From contig JAJYIC010000076.1 in the NCBI GenBank assembly GCA_021790295.1, forward strand, positions 1-9,379: a stretch of DNA of 9,379 bases, read 5' to 3'. Position 1 is the first letter of the stretch. Each line of letters begins with the position of its first letter. A program made the translations under genes and the position numbers. Below are positions 6,378 to 9,379 of the stretch, one piece after another. The notes beneath the pieces were generated by a model. The model was given only the letters and a program-made list of their open reading frames with translations, searched no databases and was not told the DNA's origin. The stretch comes from Pseudomonadota bacterium (GTDB lineage Bacteria > Pseudomonadota > Alphaproteobacteria > ATCC43930 > CGMCC-115725).

Positions 6378-6976
6378 GCCCCCGCTTTGAGGGCAAGCTC
6401 AACCAGAAGCTCGTAAGGCTGTGCGCCGACGACGCCGTAGCCTGCGGCGACAAAGGTCGGCACGCCGGTGACGCCGAAAGCGCGGGATTTATCCCAATCG
6501 GCGTCGACGGCGTCCTTGAAGCGGCGCGAAAGAAGGGCTTCGCGCGCGCCTTCGCGGGAAAGGCCGGCTGCGCCTGCGATCTCGATCAATGTCTGCGGCT
6601 CGCCGATATCGCGCGCGTCGACAAAATATGCGCGAAAAAGCGCGTCGTGAATCTTCTCCCCTAAGGGCTCGCCTTCGGCCCATTTCGCCAGTTCCTGAGC
6701 GAGCCGGCTGTTGTAGGTATGGGTGCGCCGGCCGTAAGGGAGGCCTTCCTTATCCATCAGCGCCTTCATCCGCCGGTACATGGCCTCGGGATCGAGGCCG
6801 CGGCCGGCGTAAAGCTCGGCAAGCGGCCGGCCTTCGGCAGGCGTTTCGGGATGAAGGGGAAACTGGACGAAACCGGCTTCGAGGTCGAACGCCGCCTTGA
6901 GCTTTTCAATACGCACGGTACTGAGATAGCACCAGGGTCAGACGTAGTCGGAAAAGATTTCGAATTTCAGAGGCAT
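6362..6976 (-). CDS. FrnE/DsbA-like thioredoxin-fold selenoprotein (UPWC active site)
   Basis: This gene is read with an internal UGA as selenocysteine, giving 204 residues. From the ATG at 6976 the protein begins MPLKFEIFSDYV-U-PWCYL. The UGA at 6938-6940 is codon 13 and replaces the first Cys of the CPWC redox motif of FrnE-type DsbA-family oxidoreductases. Cys16 is the resolving cysteine. The rest matches the family: FPLHPETPAEG after the second strand, a helical insertion, and the cis-Pro loop GVTGVPTFV with Pro173. There is no signal peptide, so it is cytoplasmic and probably reduces or isomerises disulfides or conjugates small thiols. A SECIS-like hairpin follows the UGA. The Shine-Dalgarno is weak: GAAGG at 6987-6991, 10 nt upstream. 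The gene lies 58 nt after a quinone oxidoreductase on the same strand. The alternative is a Cys-to-stop mutation or sequencing error (TGC or TGT to TGA), with translation from the GTG at 6916 lacking the active site; the exact position makes selenocysteine much likelier. Confidence 0.85.
6901..6930 (-). promoter_or_regulatory. Putative bacterial SECIS element
   Basis: In the minus-strand RNA, UCAGUAC (6924-6918) pairs with GUAUUGA (6912-6906) as seven base pairs, one of them G-U, closing the 5-nt loop CGUGC. GCU (6930-6928) and AGC (6903-6901) can add a lower 3-bp stem below an internal loop. Twenty nucleotides separate the UGA from the apical loop, and a G is the second loop base, followed by U. 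These features match the bacterial SECIS rules I recall: loop 16-37 nt from the UGA and a G in the first two loop bases. A competing 6-bp hairpin, GGUGCU/AGUACC, lies closer to the UGA and lacks the G. Confidence 0.7.
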
Positions 6977-7034
6977 GAGCGGAACGCCTTCACATTGCGG
7001 ATGCTGCGCCGCCGGCGGCGGGAGGCCCGCGGTT

Positions 7035-8036
7035 CTACGGGACAAGAATGATCTTACCGATATGTTGGCTCGATTCCATCAGGCGATGCGCGGCGGCCGC
7101 TTCCGCCAAAGGAAAGCGGCGGTAGGTCGCGGTCTTGAGCTTTCCCTCGCGCCACAACGGCCAAACCTTCTCGCAAAGAGCGCTCATGATCGCACCCTTT
7201 TCGGCGACGGGGCGCGGGCGCAAGGTCGAGGCGGTGACGGTCAGATGCTTTCTTTGGATGAGGGTGAAATCGACTTCGACCTTGGCCCCGCGCATCAAGG
7301 CGACAAAACAAAGCCGCCCCTCGCGCGCCAGAAGAGCGAGTTCCCTTGCAATATAATTGCCCCCGACCATGTCGAGGACCGCATCGACCCCGCGCCCCTG
7401 TGTGAACTTCCGCCCGGCTTCGAGGAAATCCTCGGTCTTGTAGTTGATGGCAAGATCGGCGCCGTATTCGCGGCAGGAGCGGCATTTCTCCTCGGAACCG
7501 GCAGTCGCGAGGGCCTTGGCCCCGAAGGCTTTTGCCAGCTGGATCGCGGTGATGCCGATGCCGCTCGACCCGCCCTGGACGAGGAAGGTTTCGCCGCTTT
7601 TGAGGCGCATGCGCTCGAAAACATTGCTCCACACGGTGGCAAAGGTTTCGGGCAGCCCGCCGGCATCGACGAGATCGACCCCCGAAGGGATGGGAAGGCA
7701 TTGCTCGGCAGGCGCGGCCGCATATTCGCTATAGCCGTCGCCGACCAGGAGCGCGCAAACCTCCTCGCCTTCCTTCCACGCGCTTACCCCCTCGCCCGTC
7801 TTTACGATCCTCCCCGAGCATTCGAGGCCAAGGATGTCCGAGGCTCCGGGGGGCACAGGGTATCGCCCCATCCTTTGCAGGCAGTCGGCGCGGTTGACCC
7901 CGGCGCCGGCGATTTTTATCAAAACCTCTCCCGGTTTCGGCATCGGCACGGGACGGGTTGCCGGCACCAGATTTTCGGGTCCGCCCGGGGATTTGATCTC
8001 GATAACCCTTTGCGTCAGGGGAATGGTGGCGGGCAC
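7035..8036 (-). CDS. PIG3-type NAD(P)H:quinone oxidoreductase
   Basis: A 333-aa zinc-free medium-chain reductase that transfers hydride from NAD(P)H to quinones or other electrophilic carbonyls in the cytoplasm. The GroES-like domain has GVNRADCLQRMGRYP followed by PPGASDILGLECSG, the hallmark of the PIG3/TP53I3 branch of the quinone oxidoreductases. The LPETFATVWSNVF helix leads into the nucleotide-binding VQGGSSGIG loop (about residues 153-161), then AIQLAKAFGAK. The Cys cluster of zinc alcohol dehydrogenases is absent. I chose the GTG at 8036 because AGGAG at 8042-8046 is 5 nt upstream. The usual call would be the ATG at 8051, which adds five residues but has no ribosome binding site. It is probably the first gene of a two-gene operon with the selenoprotein, which suggests a shared role in redox or electrophile defence. 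Confidence 0.92.
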   Translation of the reverse strand: MPATIPLTQRVIEIKSPGGPENLVPATRPVPMPKPGEVLIKIAGAGVNRADCLQRMGRYPVPPGASDILGLECSGRIVKTGEGVSAWKEGEEVCALLVGDGYSEYAAAPAEQCLPIPSGVDLVDAGGLPETFATVWSNVFERMRLKSGETFLVQGGSSGIGITAIQLAKAFGAKALATAGSEEKCRSCREYGADLAINYKTEDFLEAGRKFTQGRGVDAVLDMVGGNYIARELALLAREGRLCFVALMRGAKVEVDFTLIQRKHLTVTASTLRPRPVAEKGAIMSALCEKVWPLWREGKLKTATYRRFPLAEAAAAHRLMESSQHIGKIILVP

Positions 8037-8041
8037 GGGCT

Positions 8042-8046
8042 CTCCT
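8042..8046 (-). promoter_or_regulatory. Ribosome binding site that decides the quinone reductase start
   Basis: AGGAG on the minus strand lies between an upstream ATG (8051) and an in-frame GTG (8036), 5 nt before the GTG. It cannot serve the ATG, so GTG initiation is favoured. Confidence 0.55.
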
Positions 8047-8110
8047 TCCATTCGGCTTTTTGGCCGGCGGATATTAGCCGGGCGACAAGAGGATCGTCGA
8101 GAGGCCGGAG

Positions 8111-8150
8111 AAAAAACCTCCCGCGAGAGCCTTCAGAAAGGCGTTGGAGG
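8111..8150 (-). terminator. Possible intrinsic terminator after the 98-aa exported protein
   Basis: On the minus strand a CCUCC/GGAGG outer stem (8146-8150 with 8117-8121) encloses a GCCUU/AAGGC hairpin (8142-8138 with 8133-8129). Six U's (8116-8111) follow. The branched shape is less usual than a single stem, but the U-run is good. It would separate this gene from the quinone reductase. Confidence 0.5.
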
Positions 8151-8176
8151 AAGGACGGCTTTCGGATTTTTGCCGA

Positions 8177-8473
8177 TCAGTTTATCGACCAGTGAAAGCC
8201 GATCGTCGGCGCCCTTTCGTTTCTGTTCGCGCCGATGAAAGGCCCCGTATAAAAATTCGAGTTGGGGTCTTGCGGCGCCGCTTTCTTTCCCGGCGGAGCC
8301 ACCGGCTCGGCCAGGACGATTTCTTTCGAAATATTGGGGACGCTCAAAAAATTGACGGTCTGCTGGGGCGGCGCGCAACGAACCCCCTTGCCGCTTGCGC
8401 AGGGACCGGCGGCGACAGAAACCGAAGGCAGCATCAAGGCCGCCGCAAGACCGATCGCGAATCGATATTTCAT
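8177..8473 (-). CDS. Small exported protein of unknown function, 98 aa
   Basis: I do not recognise a family. The ATG at 8473 begins MKYRFAIGLAAALMLPSVSVA, a typical Sec signal peptide, cleaved probably before AGPC. The mature part is about 77 residues with two cysteines (AGPC and VRCA), a Pro-rich middle (EPVAPPGKKAAPQDP) and a C-terminus NFYTGPFIGANRNERAPTIGFHWSIN read in two overlapping pieces, NFYTGPFIGANRN and RAPTIGFHWSIN. The aromatic, strand-like end recalls the last strand of outer-membrane barrels, but one strand is no barrel. The first Cys is not in a convincing lipobox. The frame continues open to 8653 without a sensible N-terminus, so I start at the signal peptide. The Shine-Dalgarno is weak. 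It is divergent from lptF across 268 nt, which suggests an envelope role but does not prove it. Confidence 0.65.
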   Translation of the reverse strand: MKYRFAIGLAAALMLPSVSVAAGPCASGKGVRCAPPQQTVNFLSVPNISKEIVLAEPVAPPGKKAAPQDPNSNFYTGPFIGANRNERAPTIGFHWSIN

Positions 8474-8741
8474 CGCTCGAACGGCCGCTTGGGGTTCGTT
8501 TGCAGACCCTAAACGGAAGTTTTCGCCGGCGCAACCATATTCTTGCCGGGTTGCCGCCGCAATTCTGCCGCACCCTTTGCCCTTTTGCGGATCTTTTGCG
8601 AACAACCTCTGCGAGAACGCGCGGGAAGAGAGCAGGCGCGGCGATCCGCGCAAACCGCCTAAGACCGATCCCGGCTGGCTCGCGCAGGCTCCGGAATTGC
8701 CTGTGGCGGGGTAAGACCCTCGGCACTATGATCGGGCGGCG
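8474..8741. other. Divergent intergenic region before lptF
   Basis: This gap separates the 98-aa exported protein from lptF. A TATGAT at 8727-8732 could be a -10 for lptF, but it has no -35 at the right distance. It would start the transcript only a few bases before the ATG, so I do not call it a promoter. No other signal is visible. Confidence 0.4.
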
Positions 8742-9379
8742 ATGAGAAGCTTGACCCGCTACATCCTGCGCCAATCCTTTGCCGTCATGATCTTCGTGAC
8801 GGCGGCGCTGAGCGCGGCGATCTGGCTCGCGCAATCGCTTCGCCTTATCGACCTCATTGTCAATCGCGGTCTTTCGATCGGAGCCTTCCTTTACCTTGCC
8901 CTATTGACCGTGCCGCGCTTTCTCGATCTGGTTCTGCCGATCGGCGCCTTTATCGCCGTTCTCTTCACCTTCAACCGTCTGATCGGGGAAAGCGAGCTTG
9001 TCATCATGCGCGCGGCCGGGCTCGGGCCTTGGGCTCTGGCGCGCCCGGTGCTGATCCTGGCGGCGATCGCCTTTGCGGTTCTGATGAGTCTTTCGCTTTA
9101 TTTCCTGCCGGTGGCCAACCGCGGCTTCAAGGACCTTTTGTTCGAGATCCGCAACCGTTTTGTTTCGAGCCTTATCCAGGAAGGCACCTTTACGACGATT
9201 TCGAACAAATTGACGATCTATGTCCGCAGCCGCGACAGCGAGGGAGAACTCGGCGGCATTCTCATCAACGACAGCCGCGACCCGGCGCGCCCGGTGACCA
9301 TCCTTGCACAGCGCGGCGCGGTCGCCGACAGTCCAAAAGGCTCGCGCATCATCCTCATCGATGGCGAGCGCCAGCAATA
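8742..9379 (+). CDS. lptF: LPS export permease LptF, N-terminal part
   Basis: The frame is open from the ATG at 8742 to the window edge: 212 codons of a protein usually 350-400 aa long. LptF and LptG form the inner-membrane part of the LptB2FG ABC transporter, which extracts lipopolysaccharide and passes it to LptC and LptA. Three membrane segments are visible, at about residues 8-31, 48-76 and 98-120. Between the second and third is the conserved coupling region SELVIMRAAGL, which contacts the LptB ATPase. After TM3 the periplasmic beta-jellyroll domain begins (FVSSLIQEGTFTTI, then LTIYVRSRD). The opening MRSLTRYILRQ and the IWLAQSLRLIDLIVNRG segment look alphaproteobacterial. The Shine-Dalgarno is weak. 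In this group lptG normally follows, beyond the window. LptG is the alternative assignment; the N-terminal motifs favour LptF. Confidence 0.9.
   Translation, partial: MRSLTRYILRQSFAVMIFVTAALSAAIWLAQSLRLIDLIVNRGLSIGAFLYLALLTVPRFLDLVLPIGAFIAVLFTFNRLIGESELVIMRAAGLGPWALARPVLILAAIAFAVLMSLSLYFLPVANRGFKDLLFEIRNRFVSSLIQEGTFTTISNKLTIYVRSRDSEGELGGILINDSRDPARPVTILAQRGAVADSPKGSRIILIDGERQQ

Noticed and set aside
6362..6916. FrnE-like gene starting at the GTG at 6916
   Set aside because: This start would remove the first strand and the whole PWC motif. In-frame coding similarity continues upstream through the UGA to a proper ATG.
6917..6933. 6-bp hairpin GGUGCU/AGUACC close to the UGA as the SECIS
   Set aside because: Its loop (AUCUC) has no G in the first two bases and lies only 10 nt from the UGA, unlike the hairpin at 6906-6924.
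7007..7020. 14-bp perfect palindrome between the quinone reductase and the selenoprotein
   Set aside because: With no spacer it cannot form a stable hairpin loop and no T-run follows. GC-rich palindromes of this size arise easily here, so it is not a terminator.
6975..8195. 406-codon plus-strand open frame opposite the quinone reductase
   Set aside because: GC-rich codon shadow. The opposite strand encodes a clear MDR protein with all family motifs.
8727..8732. TATGAT as the lptF promoter -10
   Set aside because: No -35 at 16-18 bp; TTGCCT at 8697 is 24 nt away. It would leave almost no leader.

Overview
The window is GC-rich, densely packed bacterial DNA. It most resembles an alphaproteobacterium, possibly Rhodospirillales-like. 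I base this on the style of the LptF protein at the right edge and on codon use rich in GCC, ATC, CTC and CGC; this is family recognition by eye, not a search. I see no phage, IS element, CRISPR array, rRNA or tRNA.

Layout. (1) Bases 1-1357, plus strand: the tail of an SMP-30/gluconolactonase-like protein, followed after 7 nt by a zinc alcohol dehydrogenase. They are probably co-transcribed. (2) 1344-2630, minus strand: an MFS transporter, tail to tail with the dehydrogenase and overlapping it by 14 nt. (3) 2631-4725: a segment with two unrecognised exported proteins of 196 and 195 aa. Each sits behind an AT-rich promoter region and has a good Shine-Dalgarno. The second has a near-consensus promoter, a long leader and two tandem intrinsic terminators. 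(4) 4809-6377, plus strand: an amidase-signature hydrolase close to peptide amidases. (5) 6362-8036, minus strand: a PIG3-type quinone oxidoreductase followed by a FrnE/DsbA-like thioredoxin-fold protein. (6) 8177-8473, minus strand: a 98-aa exported protein. (7) 8742-end, plus strand: the N-terminal half of lptF, for LPS export.

The main discovery is the FrnE/DsbA-like gene at 6362-6976 (minus). Its reading frame carries an in-frame UGA at codon 13, exactly where the first cysteine of the family's CPWC active site belongs, giving U-P-W-C. Twenty nucleotides after the UGA comes the apical loop of a 7-bp hairpin. The loop has G at its second position followed by U, as expected for a bacterial SECIS element. 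The simplest reading is a selenoprotein. A standard gene caller would start it at the GTG at 6916 and lose the whole active site. If this is right, the genome must also encode SelA, SelB, tRNA-Sec and SelD, none of which is in the window.

The upstream quinone reductase and the selenoprotein form a likely two-gene redox operon. The rest is ordinary metabolism, transport and envelope biogenesis, plus three orphan exported proteins.
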